From Granulicella arctica (lineage in GTDB: Bacteria; Acidobacteriota; Terriglobia; Terriglobales; Acidobacteriaceae): DNA of 64,000 nt. The DNA lies in NCBI RefSeq assembly GCF_025685605.1, contig NZ_JAGTUT010000001.1, forward strand, positions 3,782,001 through 3,846,000. The letters run 5' to 3'. Of the stretch, positions 16,895-25,894 are shown piece after piece; positions within the stretch are counted from its first letter, which is position 1, and the number at the start of each line of letters is the position of its first letter. The notes beneath the pieces were generated by a model. The model searched no databases, was not told the origin of the DNA, and saw nothing but the letters and a program-made list of their open reading frames with translations. Both the position numbers and the translations under genes were made by a program.

Positions 16895-18460
16895 ATGTCT
16901 TTGGGTGTCCTTAATAACATTGCAGCAATCTACGCGAACAACAACATCAACAACACGCAGGCGAGTCTGCAGAACACACTGACGCAGCTCTCCTCGGGTT
17001 CACGTATCAATAGCGGAGCCGACGATGCCGCCGGTCTCGCCGTAGCGGATGGTCTCCACGCCAACGAAGCCGCACTGACGCAGTCTGCACAGAATGCACA
17101 GCAGGGTATTGGTCTATTGCAGACCGCAGACGGTGCGCTCTCGCAGGTGACCAACCTCCTCAACCGCGCAGTAACGCTGGCAACAGAAGCAGCGAACAGC
17201 ACGCTTAACAGCAGCCAGGTAAGCTCGGCGAATCAGGAGTACCAGAACATCATCACGGAGATCGGCAACATCGGATCGACGACCAACTACAACGGCAATA
17301 CGGTCTTCTCGAACACGGCCACAAACCTGTTCGTGAGCGACGGCACGACCTCGGGCGCGAATGTCTATAGCGATGTAGTGGGTGCTCTCAGCGGAGCCAG
17401 CGTCGGTGTAGTCGCCGCACTTGGAACCACGACGTCCACGACATTCCAAAATCCAGTTGCGAATGCTTCAACCGCAACTGTGAAGTCAACGGTGACGTAC
17501 GCCGCGGCCACCAGCTCGGATGCTCTTTCGGGCACGCTCACCATTGCGGTCGGTGCGGGCACAGCCTTCTCGGTCAGCATTACAGCCGGTAGCACCATTG
17601 CGCAAACAATCGCGCAATTGACGTCAAGCACCGCCTTCACCACCACAAACAGCCTCGTTGCGACCCAAGGTACGGGCGCGAATGCAAACCAGCTGATCAT
17701 TACCGGTGCAGTCGGCGCGGCAGGAGCTGCTACTCTCTCGCTTTCCGGATCGGCACTCTCGGATACAACCGCCACTGCAGGTGTAGCGGTCGTCAACCCC
17801 ACTCCAACTGCCTCCACGACCACCACCGGCGCGACAGCAACCTTCGCGCTGGCAGCAAAGACCGACACCCTCAATGGAGCTTTCAGCGTAACGGTTGCAG
17901 GTGGTACGGCCATCACGGCGACCTTTGCATCGGGTACCTCTCTTGCGGCAGCGGCAACCCAGTTGAACGCACAGACAACCTTCAAGGCCGCAGGACTCGT
18001 AGCCAGTGTCGGAACGGGTGTCAATGCCAACAAGCTGATCGTCACTGGGCCGGCGGATACAGGTACTGCTGGAACCAATGCTCTGGTGTTGACCAGCACC
18101 GCGATCAAGGATGAAACCACCCCTCCTGCTGGTGCTGGCATTGACTTCACCTCAGCGAAGATTGCGACGCTAAGCAACGCGACTGCACAGGACGTCCTGA
18201 CCAGTGTTACCTCGGCGATCGGCGATGTAGCCTATCAGCGCGGTATCCTCGGTGCCAACATCAACGAACTCACCGCAGCGTCGAACGTTGCCAGCTCCGA
18301 GTCGGAGAATCTTACCTCCGCAGAGAGCAACATTCGTTCGACCAACTACGGTCAGGCAACCAGCGACCTTGCCAAGTATCAGGTGCTCAGCCAGACCGGT
18401 ATCAGCGCACTGGCGCAGGCGAACAGCGTACAGCAGGAAATTCTGAAGCTGCTGCAGTAG
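16895..18460 (+). CDS. fliC: Flagellin
   Basis: A 521-residue filament protein. Conserved N-terminal D0/D1 (about 1-150: QLSSGSRINSGADDAAGLAV, NGNTVFSN) and C-terminal D0/D1 (about 415-521: SAIGDVAYQRGILGANIN, ISALAQANSVQQEILKLLQ). The exposed centre (about 170-410) is Ala/Thr/Ser/Gly-rich and holds two copies of a roughly 65-residue unit (about 207-273 and 322-387) resembling the flagellin_IN motif seen also in the FliD product next door. ATG at 16895 has AGGAG 9 bases upstream. It is secreted through the flagellar export apparatus and has no Sec signal. Confidence 0.95.
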   Translation: MSLGVLNNIAAIYANNNINNTQASLQNTLTQLSSGSRINSGADDAAGLAVADGLHANEAALTQSAQNAQQGIGLLQTADGALSQVTNLLNRAVTLATEAANSTLNSSQVSSANQEYQNIITEIGNIGSTTNYNGNTVFSNTATNLFVSDGTTSGANVYSDVVGALSGASVGVVAALGTTTSTTFQNPVANASTATVKSTVTYAAATSSDALSGTLTIAVGAGTAFSVSITAGSTIAQTIAQLTSSTAFTTTNSLVATQGTGANANQLIITGAVGAAGAATLSLSGSALSDTTATAGVAVVNPTPTASTTTTGATATFALAAKTDTLNGAFSVTVAGGTAITATFASGTSLAAAATQLNAQTTFKAAGLVASVGTGVNANKLIVTGPADTGTAGTNALVLTSTAIKDETTPPAGAGIDFTSAKIATLSNATAQDVLTSVTSAIGDVAYQRGILGANINELTAASNVASSESENLTSAESNIRSTNYGQATSDLAKYQVLSQTGISALAQANSVQQEILKLLQ

Positions 18461-18468
18461 CACTTTAG

Positions 18469-18517
18469 GCGGCTGCCGCTGGAGTGTTCCTACTCTGGCT
18501 GCAGCCGCATTTTTCTT
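18469..18517 (+). terminator. Rho-independent terminator after flagellin
   Basis: GCGGCTGC (18469-18476) pairs with GCAGCCGC (18501-18508), followed by ATTTTTCTTTCT. It lies 8 bases after the flagellin stop and before fliD, so flagellin is probably mostly a single-gene transcript. Confidence 0.75.
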
Positions 18518-18601
18518 TCTGCTTAGAGTTTTCTCAGGATTGACACAAACGCTGGTCACCCGATTGCTATAGAGACGCTTGCTGCACCTGGAGAGAACAA
18601 C

Positions 18602-19972
18602 ATGAGCACGGTTGGCATCAACTTTGGCGCCGCGAGCAGCGGCCAGGGCTTTGACGTTGCGGCAACGGTAACGGCCATCCTGGCGAATGAGTCGGGAATC
18701 GAGACGCCCTGGAAGAGCCAACTCACCTCGCTGCAGGCGCAGGACGCCGTATTTACTTCTCTAGGTACGGATCTCTCGACTCTCACGACAAGCCTTCTGG
18801 CGCTGACAGACTTCACCGGGGTGCTGGCTGCGAAGGATGGATCGAGCTCTGATACGACCGTGCTGAGTCTATCCTCTGCGGCTTCAGGAGCGGTTGCCGG
18901 CAGCCATACCATCGTAGTGAATAAGCTTGCCTCGACATCGTCTCAGTATTCGGATGCGACGCCCGCGACTGACGTGATCTCTGGCAGCCTGACGATCCAG
19001 GTTGGATCAGGGCAGAGTAAGACCATCACAGTAGACAGCAGCAGTAACACGCTCGCTTCCCTCGCGGCAGCCATCAACCTTGCTGGAGTCGGCGTAACCG
19101 CAAATATTATCTCTGACTCAAGTGGCTCGCGATTATCGATTGTGAGCGGTACGGGGGGAGGCGCCGGGGAATTAGCGGTGACGAGCGCCCTGACCGACAC
19201 GACGAACAATGGCGGCGCACTTGCATTTCATGTCGGCCAGGACGGCCAGGATGCAAAGCTCAACGTCGACGGCATCGACCTGAGCAGCGGAACAAACACT
19301 GTCAGCACGGCGATTCCAGGCGTGACCTTTCAATTACTCTCCGTCTCGACGACGCCGGTGCAGGTCGAGATTACAAACGATAACAGCACCATCGAAAGTG
19401 CCTTCAGCGCGATGGTCGCGGCCTATAACGCGGTCGTCAAGGATGTAAGCACCCAGGAAGGAAAAGATGCCTCCGGGAATCCTGAACCGCTGTTTGCCAA
19501 TGCGACACTGGGACTTATTCAAAGCCAGCTATCGACGGCGCTACTCGGCAGCACAGCCAGCGGGACGATCAATAGTGTGATGCAGCTTGGCATCAGCTTC
19601 AATAAGGACGGTACCCTTACGCTCGATAACGACGCGCTGACTGCCGTGCTCAACAGCAATTTTTCGGACGTTGTCGGCTTCCTCCAGAACTCAGACAGCT
19701 TCGGAAAGACCTTCGCGACTACGTTGAACAACATGGGAACTCAGGCACCAAATGGCTCCATTTATCTGGCTGCTCAGCAGAACGCTGCACAGGAGGCTGC
19801 ATTGACGCTCAGCATCAGCAACGAGGATGCATTGTTGGCAACACAGAAGATCTCATTGACGACCGAGCTGAATACGGCGAACCAGATTCTGCAGTCGATC
19901 CCCGAGCAGTTGAATGAAGTCAACGAACTCTACAGCGCGATCACAGGCTTCAACACTGGCAACGGAGGCTAG
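18602..19972 (+). CDS. fliD: Flagellar hook-associated protein 2 (filament cap)
   Basis: A 456-residue cap protein that folds incoming flagellin at the filament tip. FliD N-domain at the start (FDVAATVTAILANES, PWKSQLTSLQAQDAVFTSLG), a flagellin_IN-like motif in the middle (SGSLTIQVGSGQSKTITVDS), and a FliD C-domain (about 225-450) ending in a coiled coil (LNTANQILQSIPEQLNEVNE). GGAGAGAACA precedes the ATG. fliS follows after 3 bases, so the two are co-transcribed. Confidence 0.93.
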   Translation: MSTVGINFGAASSGQGFDVAATVTAILANESGIETPWKSQLTSLQAQDAVFTSLGTDLSTLTTSLLALTDFTGVLAAKDGSSSDTTVLSLSSAASGAVAGSHTIVVNKLASTSSQYSDATPATDVISGSLTIQVGSGQSKTITVDSSSNTLASLAAAINLAGVGVTANIISDSSGSRLSIVSGTGGGAGELAVTSALTDTTNNGGALAFHVGQDGQDAKLNVDGIDLSSGTNTVSTAIPGVTFQLLSVSTTPVQVEITNDNSTIESAFSAMVAAYNAVVKDVSTQEGKDASGNPEPLFANATLGLIQSQLSTALLGSTASGTINSVMQLGISFNKDGTLTLDNDALTAVLNSNFSDVVGFLQNSDSFGKTFATTLNNMGTQAPNGSIYLAAQQNAAQEAALTLSISNEDALLATQKISLTTELNTANQILQSIPEQLNEVNELYSAITGFNTGNGG

Positions 19973-19975
19973 GCT

Positions 19976-20446
19976 ATGGCTGCAAAGAGCTACCAGGAAC
20001 AGACGCTTGATGGTGCAACCGGCATGCAGATGGTCGTCGCTCTTTACGACGGTGCCATTCGCTTTCTCTATCGCGCGATTCAGAGTGTGGAGGAAGATGA
20101 CATCCACGGCAGGCGCATTGCCGTGAAGAAGGTCGTCGACATTCTCATGTACCTTCAGGCAAGACTTCGTCCGGATGTTGGCGGTAGCGCGGCGACGTCC
20201 CTCTCAGACTTCTATGCGGCCATGTTTACTCTCACGCTCGAGGCTTCGCACTATGCTTCAAAGGAGCAGTTTCAGGAGGTTATTGCATGTGTTCGCAATG
20301 TGCGGGATGCCTGGGTGATCGTCGCGAAAGATCCTGTTGCAGGGCGAATTCTGCCGCGGGAACTTCGGACACAGGAGGAGCGAATGCCCGTAGGCGTCGT
20401 TCGCCAGGTGGTGGAGCAGCAGAGCGGATCGCGGTGGTCGGCGTGA
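19976..20446 (+). CDS. fliS: Flagellin export chaperone FliS
   Basis: A 156-residue, mainly helical cytoplasmic chaperone that binds the flagellin C-terminal helix and prevents early polymerisation. Typical start YQEQTLDGATGMQMVVALYDGAIRFLYRAI, then VVDILMYLQARLRPDVGG. GGAGG is embedded in the fliD stop region, showing coupling. The C-terminal 40 residues extend slightly beyond the usual FliS length and are polar. The stop is two bases from the end of the convergent ABC exporter gene. Confidence 0.9.
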   Translation: MAAKSYQEQTLDGATGMQMVVALYDGAIRFLYRAIQSVEEDDIHGRRIAVKKVVDILMYLQARLRPDVGGSAATSLSDFYAAMFTLTLEASHYASKEQFQEVIACVRNVRDAWVIVAKDPVAGRILPRELRTQEERMPVGVVRQVVEQQSGSRWSA

Positions 20447-20447
20447 G

Positions 20448-22214
20448 CTACTGAGCGACGGCGAGCTCTTCCTCAAGAGCCTGTTTCTCGAACAGACTTG
20501 TGTAATAGCCGCCGCGGGCAAGCAACTGATCGTGTGTTCCTAATTCAGCAATGCGGCCTTCTACGAGCACGGCGATCTGGTCGGCGTTGCGGGCAGTCGA
20601 AACCCGATGCGAGATCAAAACTGTCGTTCGGCCCTGCATGACGCGGCGAAGACCGTTGAGGATTTGCTCTTCTGTGTAGGTGTCGACGCTTGCCAACGCG
20701 TCGTCAAGGATCAGAATGCGTGGGTCGCGGATGACGGCGCGGGCGATTGCCGAGCGCTGCTTCTGGCCACCTGACAACGTGACTCCGCGTTCGCCAACGA
20801 GGGTGTCAAAACCCTTGGGGAACTCTAGAATTTCCGTCCGGATGTGCGCGACTTCAGCGGCACCTTCGACATCAAGATCGCTTGCTTCGGGCCGACCGAA
20901 GGCGATGTTCTGCCGAACCGTGTCCGAGAAGAGGAAGGTCTCTTGCGGAACGAAGCCGATCTGGCTGCGAACGTCCGCAAGCGGATAGTGATGGATCGGC
21001 TCGCCGTCGATCAAGATCATTCCGGGCGTTGCATCGAGCAGCCTTGGGATCAGGTTGACGAGGGTTGATTTGCCGGAGCCAGTTGGTCCAACAATTGCCA
21101 GGCTCGTGCCCGCCGGGATCTTTAACGAGATGTCATGCAGCACGGTTCCGCCGGTTGGATAGGCAAAGCTGAGACCTCGGAACTCGATGTCTCCAGCCAA
21201 AACTTCGGCGCTCACAAAGCGCTCTCGCAACGTCGGCGTGACGTCGCGATCGTCGATGCTCGGCTCCTCCTTGAGGAGTTCGTCGATGCGGACGACAGAG
21301 GCGGTGCCGCGCTGGAAGAGGTTGACGACCCAGCCGACGGCGATCATGGGCCAGGTGAGTTGCACCATGTAGACGTTGAACGAGGTGAACTGACCGACCG
21401 AGATGTGGTGTGCGACGACTTCATGGCCGCCGACGAGCAGCGTAATCATCAGCGAGAGGCCGAGGACGAACTCTAGCGTCGGCCAGAGCATGGCCATCAG
21501 GCGCACCAGCAGAAGGCTGCGTCGGATGTACTCGATGTTCGCCGTCTCGAAGGAGGCGATCTCAGCCTCTTCCTGAGCAAAGGCGCGGATGAGCCGGGCG
21601 CCTGAGAAGTTCTCCTGCGCCTTCGCCGAGATGTCCGAGAACATGGCTTGGATGCGCTCGAAGCGCGTGTGGATGCGATTGCCGAAGTATTGAACAAGCA
21701 CTGAAGCCATCGGGAGCGGGACGAAGGCAAAGAAGGTCAGCTTCGGACTAATGCGATACATGAATGGCAATGCAGCGACGGTAAAGACGAGCGTGTTCGC
21801 TGAATACATGATGGCGGGACCGAGAAGCTGGCGAACAGCATTCAGATCGTTCGTGGTGCGGGCCATGATGTCGCCGGTGCGATGCGTGTGGTAGAAACTG
21901 GCCGGCTGGCGTTCGAGGTTCTTGAAGAGATCGTTGCGAAGATCGAACTCAATCTCACGCGACGCGCCGATGATGACTTGCCGCATGATGTAGAGGAAGA
22001 TCGCCGAAAAGGCTGCGAGAACAAGCAGGCGCAGGCCGTGGTAGAGAATCTTCTGTTGCGTCAGGCCGTGCTGCATGTCGTCGATGGCGTGGCCGATGAC
22101 GAGTGGCAGCAGGACCTTCAGGACGTTGTAGAGGATGGTCGCGACCGCTCCCCAGGCAAGGCTCTTCCAGTAGCGTTTCAGGTATGGAGCGAGCGGTCGC
22201 AGACGGCTAAACAT
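20448..22214 (-). CDS. ABC-type multidrug/lipid exporter, fused permease and ATPase
   Basis: A 588-residue half-transporter: six-helix exporter domain (about 1-310) and a nucleotide-binding domain (about 345-580). Walker A GPTGSGKS, Q-loop VPQETFLFSDTVRQNIAFG, signature LSGGQKQR, Walker B ILILDDALASVD, H-loop LISHRVS. The residue after the Walker B aspartate is Asp in place of the usual catalytic Glu. This suggests one degenerate site or a heterodimer partner elsewhere, although ATPases with this Asp are known. Substrate unknown; lipid A, lipids or drugs are typical of the class. FKBP isomerase and lptFG follow upstream on the same strand. Confidence 0.9.
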   Translation of the reverse strand: MFSRLRPLAPYLKRYWKSLAWGAVATILYNVLKVLLPLVIGHAIDDMQHGLTQQKILYHGLRLLVLAAFSAIFLYIMRQVIIGASREIEFDLRNDLFKNLERQPASFYHTHRTGDIMARTTNDLNAVRQLLGPAIMYSANTLVFTVAALPFMYRISPKLTFFAFVPLPMASVLVQYFGNRIHTRFERIQAMFSDISAKAQENFSGARLIRAFAQEEAEIASFETANIEYIRRSLLLVRLMAMLWPTLEFVLGLSLMITLLVGGHEVVAHHISVGQFTSFNVYMVQLTWPMIAVGWVVNLFQRGTASVVRIDELLKEEPSIDDRDVTPTLRERFVSAEVLAGDIEFRGLSFAYPTGGTVLHDISLKIPAGTSLAIVGPTGSGKSTLVNLIPRLLDATPGMILIDGEPIHHYPLADVRSQIGFVPQETFLFSDTVRQNIAFGRPEASDLDVEGAAEVAHIRTEILEFPKGFDTLVGERGVTLSGGQKQRSAIARAVIRDPRILILDDALASVDTYTEEQILNGLRRVMQGRTTVLISHRVSTARNADQIAVLVEGRIAELGTHDQLLARGGYYTSLFEKQALEEELAVAQ

Positions 22215-22251
22215 GCTTGATCAGGTTCTCGTGTACTGGTGATTGGACGCG

Positions 22252-22956
22252 TTAGCGCTGCTGAGGATTCGGCGTCGGTCTGGTTGCCGTGTCGGGCGTC
22301 GTTGCGTGGGCCGGATCGTTGGTTGCCGGATCGGTTGAGGGCTTGGTCGGATCAGGCGCTGGTTTCGCGGTCGAATCCGGTGTTGGTGCGGGCTCCCGCT
22401 CTGGCTGCCTGGTTGGCGGTGGAGCGACCTCGGCTTTGACGAGCTCGATGTCGAAGATCAGGTCAGACTTTGCCGGGATCGTTGGCGGATGGCCGGACTC
22501 GCCGTAGGCAAGCTGGTAGGGAATGAAGAGGCGGCGCTTGCCACCGATGTGCATGCCCGCAAATCCTGTGTCCCAGCCGGGGATGACACGGTGAATGCCG
22601 ACGGGAAAGGGAAAGGCTTCGGCGCCGGGATGGTCGAAGGACGAGTCAAACTTTGTTCCGTCCTTGGCGAGCCAGCCGGTGTACTTGACTGTGTAGATCA
22701 TGATCTTCGAGTCAGCCTGCGAGGTGCCGAGAACGGTCGCCTCTGCAAGCGGACCGGTGCCGGGAGTGATGTCGATGTAGCGCAGTGCATAGAGCGGCTT
22801 CGCGATGCCAGCGACCTTGGGGATGTTTGGTGGCAGCGTGCTGGTGGTGGTTGCTGTGTGGTGCGCGACCGGTTTTTTGGCTGCGGTTGTTGCGGTCTGG
22901 CTGACGGCGAGCGTCGCAGGGACGAGGGCAAGGAGCAAGGTCGGAGCGAGTCTCAT
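22252..22956 (-). CDS. Exported FKBP-type peptidyl-prolyl cis-trans isomerase
   Basis: A 234-residue protein: signal peptide (MRLAPTLLLALVPATLAVS), a linker of about 35 residues, an FKBP domain (about 70-180: YTVKYTGWLAKDGTKFDSSF, VIPGWDTGFAGMHIGGKRRL, YGESGHPPTIPAKSDLIFDI), and a disordered C-terminal tail of Pro/Thr/Asp repeats (about 185-234). The canonical active-site aromatic and Gly residues are present. It likely assists folding in the periplasm, and the Pro-rich tail may be a wall or complex linker. AGGAGC lies 4 bases before the ATG. It is 37 bases upstream of the ABC exporter and may be co-transcribed. Confidence 0.9.
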   Translation of the reverse strand: MRLAPTLLLALVPATLAVSQTATTAAKKPVAHHTATTTSTLPPNIPKVAGIAKPLYALRYIDITPGTGPLAEATVLGTSQADSKIMIYTVKYTGWLAKDGTKFDSSFDHPGAEAFPFPVGIHRVIPGWDTGFAGMHIGGKRRLFIPYQLAYGESGHPPTIPAKSDLIFDIELVKAEVAPPPTRQPEREPAPTPDSTAKPAPDPTKPSTDPATNDPAHATTPDTATRPTPNPQQR

Positions 22957-23048
22957 GATGCTCCTATCGTAAACGGTGGCTGGAACAGGAACTCTCTGCC
23001 TGGAACTTTTGAATTGATTTGCTACAAGTGAGACTTAGCCGATGTACT

Positions 23049-23170
23049 TTTCAAAACGGAGGGGTACCCTAAACTGTCTCGAATGAGTGGTTTACGCTGC
23101 GATGTCTCGATAAAGTATTCATTCTATTGAGCTTATAGCCAAAGTATTCAATCGAAAGAACTTATACTGG
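23049..23170 (+). repeat. Degenerate copy of a dispersed intergenic repeat, with 29-bp tandem units
   Basis: AAAGTATTCA occurs at 23112 and 23141, each followed by CTTATA (23132 and 23161), both pairs offset by 29 bases. Upstream, TTCAAAACGGAGGGG at about 23053-23067 resembles the TTCAAAACAGGGGAG of the copy at 28.74 kb, and GGGGTACCC follows. The family link is by eye and is weaker than that between the other two copies. Confidence 0.45.
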
Positions 23171-23403
23171 CTGGATCAAGAATGCCCTCTAAGTTGGGCA
23201 GCCACTTTAAGTTTACGTCTGTGCGCAATCTAAATAGCCACATCTGTCGACTTCCCTTTCGGCTACAAGTGATTTGTTTTGTGTCGGTTATTTGTGAATG
23301 TGAGTTTAAACGAGTGACGCCGGCCTGACGAAAATTTGGCTTCGCTTAGAAGAGCGTGATGCGAGAGTAGACGCTGGTTCGCTTCGGGAATGACCGAAAG
23401 AAT

Positions 23404-23434
23404 CGCAGGTCCTTCGAGCTCGCCCAGGATGACG
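23404..23434 (+). repeat. 31-bp dispersed repeat, copy 1
   Basis: CGCAGGTCCTTCGA plus CAGGATGAC frame a 31-base element matching 41011-41041 at 27 of 31 positions by eye. Both copies are intergenic, near the 3' end of minus-strand genes (lptFG and the peroxiredoxin). Confidence 0.6.
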
Positions 23435-23465
23435 GTACTTGTAGAGGCGTAGGAGGGAGAGGCGG

Positions 23466-25829
23466 TCAGGTCTGGGTGCGGAGGAGGAGGTAGCTACCGG
23501 CCATGGCGAAGAGGAGGTCGGGGGACCAGGCGGCCAACAGGGCGGGCAGGGTGTTGGTGTTGCCCATGGCGCTGAAGAGGCCATCGACGACCCAGTAGGT
23601 GATGGCGAGGCCAATGGCTGTGGCGATCCCGGCGAGGCCTCCGCGCTTGCCCATGGAAAGGGCGAAGGGGACGGCGAGGATGGCCATAATGACGGTGATG
23701 AGGGGATAGGCGATCTTGCGGTCAAGCTGGACCGAGAGGCGCTTGGTGTCGAAGCCGGATTGGCGCAGATCGTCGATGTAGCGGGAGAGTTGGGTGTAAG
23801 ACATCTCCTGCGACTGGAGGCTCTCCTTTTTGAAGTAGGCGGGAGCTTCGCGGATCTCGGGGAAGGTGTTGAGTGTGAAGGGCTGGAAGGTGGCGGTGGT
23901 CTCTCCGGTGAAGGTGCGCTGCCAGCCATTCTCGAAGATCCAGCGGTGAACGGCATCGTCCCAGTGGGCAGAACCGGCGAAGATGCGGCGGGTAAGCGAG
24001 AAGGTCGCGGGATCGAACTCGAAGACGGTGAGGTTGGCGAAGCTGTTCTTATCGGCGTCGAAGTATTGGTAGTAGAAGATACGGGTGGGTTCGCCATTGG
24101 TGGTGGTCTGGCCGGAGATCCACTTGCGGTCGGGCCGCAGGAAGGTCTGTGCGGGCTTGCCCTTAATGACCGAGCGGATGGCTTCCTGGCGGCGGTTCGC
24201 GCCGGGGAGGTAGAACTCATCGAAGGCGAAGAGCGAGACAGAGATGATTGCCGCGAGGACGAGCACCGGCGTGACGATGCGATAGATGCTGATGCCAGAG
24301 GACTTCATGGCGATGAGTTCAGAGGACTTGTTGAGGGCTCCGAAGGTGATGAGGACGGCGACAAGCGAGCACAGGGGCGTGACCTGCGACAGGATGAAGG
24401 GGATGAGATTGAGGAGATAATCGCCGACCGTGATGAGCGGGGTGCGGTTGCGGATCATGTCTCCGATGAGCTCGAAGAAGGTGAAGACGATGAAGAGCAT
24501 GATGAGCGCGGAGAGGACGAGGCCGAAGTTCTTCGCGTACTCGCCCATGACGTAGTCGTCGAGCAGGAGTGGGAAGCGAATGCGGAAGGTGCGGCGAACG
24601 AAGGCGGCGACGGTGGCGGGGGTGCGCATGCCTTCGTCGTCTCCCTCCCCTTTGTGAAATAGGCTCAGGACGCGCCGGCTGAGCGCCTGCCCCATGGAGG
24701 AGAAGATGCTGAGCGCGATGCCGCCACGGGAAAGCTGCTGCAGGAGGAGTATGCCGGCGATGCCGAAGAGGAGGTTCGCGCCCCAGACGCCGACAACGGG
24801 GTAGAGGGTGCCGGACTTTGCAAAGGCGACGCCGACGAGCGAGAGGACGTAGTAGGTGAGGACGAGGAGGATGGTGACAACGAAGCCAGTGCTCTTGCCG
24901 CCGCGCTTGGAAGAGAGGCCTAGCGGCACGCCGACGAGCATGAGGACGAGGCAGGCGAAGGGGTAGGAGAATCGGGTGTTGAGCTCGATCGCGTAGGGAC
25001 GGGCTTTGCTCTTTACCGCTCCGCTGGCGTAAGAGCGCTGCCAGAGCTCAGGCAGGGTGAGGGCGTGGAGCGGCGTGTCGACGCGGCTGACGTGGGTGTC
25101 GTCCTGCGCCCCGGTCTGGATGGGCAGGTTCATGGTGGAAAAGGTGGAGACGTCGTACTGGTTAGGATCGTTGGCGGAGATCTGGTGCTGACCGCCGTTC
25201 ATGAGGTGCATGCGGAGGGTCTGGTCGTCTCCGTTGACCACGAGAGCCTGGTCGGCGGTGGTGATGTGCGGTGTGGCGGGCTCGGTGAGGTCGGCGAGGA
25301 AGACGTGGTGCCAGATGGCTGCGCCGGTGGCAGGGGTGACGTTCTGGACGTAGAGGACGTAGTTCTTGAAGTCCTCGTAGAAGACGCGGGGCTGAACCTC
25401 GAAGGAGGCCTGGCTCGACTTGAGCGAACCCTCCAAAGCGAGCAGACCGGCGGCGGAGCGCGGTGCGAAGTAGACGGAGTTGACGATGCCGAAGGTGAGG
25501 GCGGCGATGGAGACGATGGAGACGATGCGAACGAAGTCCCACGCACCCATGCCGCAGGCGCGCATGGCGGTGATCTCGGAGTCGGCGGCAAGGCGGCTGA
25601 GGCCGAGCAGAATGCCCACGAGGACGGCCATGGGGACCGTGACGGTGAGGGCGTTCGGGAGCATGTAGGCGAAGATGCGACCAATCTCCCAGAGCGAGGC
25701 GGAGTTGCGCACGACCAGCTCGAGGATGGTTCCGAGGTCCTTCATGAAGAGCACGAAGGTGAAGAGCGCGCCACCGAGCAGGGCATGAGAGATGACTTCG
25801 CGAAGGATGTATCGAGTGAAGAGACGCAT
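23466..25829 (-). CDS. lptFG: Fused LptF-LptG LPS export permease
   Basis: A 787-residue protein joining two YjgP/YjgQ permeases that are separate in Proteobacteria. The LptF-like half (about 1-370) starts MRLFTRYILREVISH and has FVLFMKDLGTILELV, the MRACGMGAWDFVRI coupling region and a periplasmic jellyroll. A charged linker follows (about 380-415). The LptG-like half (about 425-787) has DDYVMGEYAKNFGLVLS, ELIAMKSSGISIYRI, another jellyroll and AYPLITVIMAILAVPFALSM. Together they form the membrane part of LptB2FG, which extracts LPS from the inner membrane. lptA, lptB and lptC are not in this window. The LPS genes kdsD and kdsA lie 1 kb downstream on the chromosome. Confidence 0.9.
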   Translation of the reverse strand: MRLFTRYILREVISHALLGGALFTFVLFMKDLGTILELVVRNSASLWEIGRIFAYMLPNALTVTVPMAVLVGILLGLSRLAADSEITAMRACGMGAWDFVRIVSIVSIAALTFGIVNSVYFAPRSAAGLLALEGSLKSSQASFEVQPRVFYEDFKNYVLYVQNVTPATGAAIWHHVFLADLTEPATPHITTADQALVVNGDDQTLRMHLMNGGQHQISANDPNQYDVSTFSTMNLPIQTGAQDDTHVSRVDTPLHALTLPELWQRSYASGAVKSKARPYAIELNTRFSYPFACLVLMLVGVPLGLSSKRGGKSTGFVVTILLVLTYYVLSLVGVAFAKSGTLYPVVGVWGANLLFGIAGILLLQQLSRGGIALSIFSSMGQALSRRVLSLFHKGEGDDEGMRTPATVAAFVRRTFRIRFPLLLDDYVMGEYAKNFGLVLSALIMLFIVFTFFELIGDMIRNRTPLITVGDYLLNLIPFILSQVTPLCSLVAVLITFGALNKSSELIAMKSSGISIYRIVTPVLVLAAIISVSLFAFDEFYLPGANRRQEAIRSVIKGKPAQTFLRPDRKWISGQTTTNGEPTRIFYYQYFDADKNSFANLTVFEFDPATFSLTRRIFAGSAHWDDAVHRWIFENGWQRTFTGETTATFQPFTLNTFPEIREAPAYFKKESLQSQEMSYTQLSRYIDDLRQSGFDTKRLSVQLDRKIAYPLITVIMAILAVPFALSMGKRGGLAGIATAIGLAITYWVVDGLFSAMGNTNTLPALLAAWSPDLLFAMAGSYLLLRTQT

Positions 25830-25894
25830 GGATTGGAACGCTACTCCAGTGTAGCGTCTACCGGGTTTAGTGCGGGTATGAAAGGAAATGAGCG

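Larger units (their letters stand above)
22957..23465. other. Intergenic stretch of 509 bp with repeats
   Basis: No coding frame convinces me. It holds a possible degenerate member of the 28.7/63.1 kb repeat family (23049-23170), including two AAAGTATTCA...CTTATA units 29 bases apart, and one copy of a 31-base dispersed repeat (23404-23434). The lptFG stop is at 23466. Confidence 0.6.
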
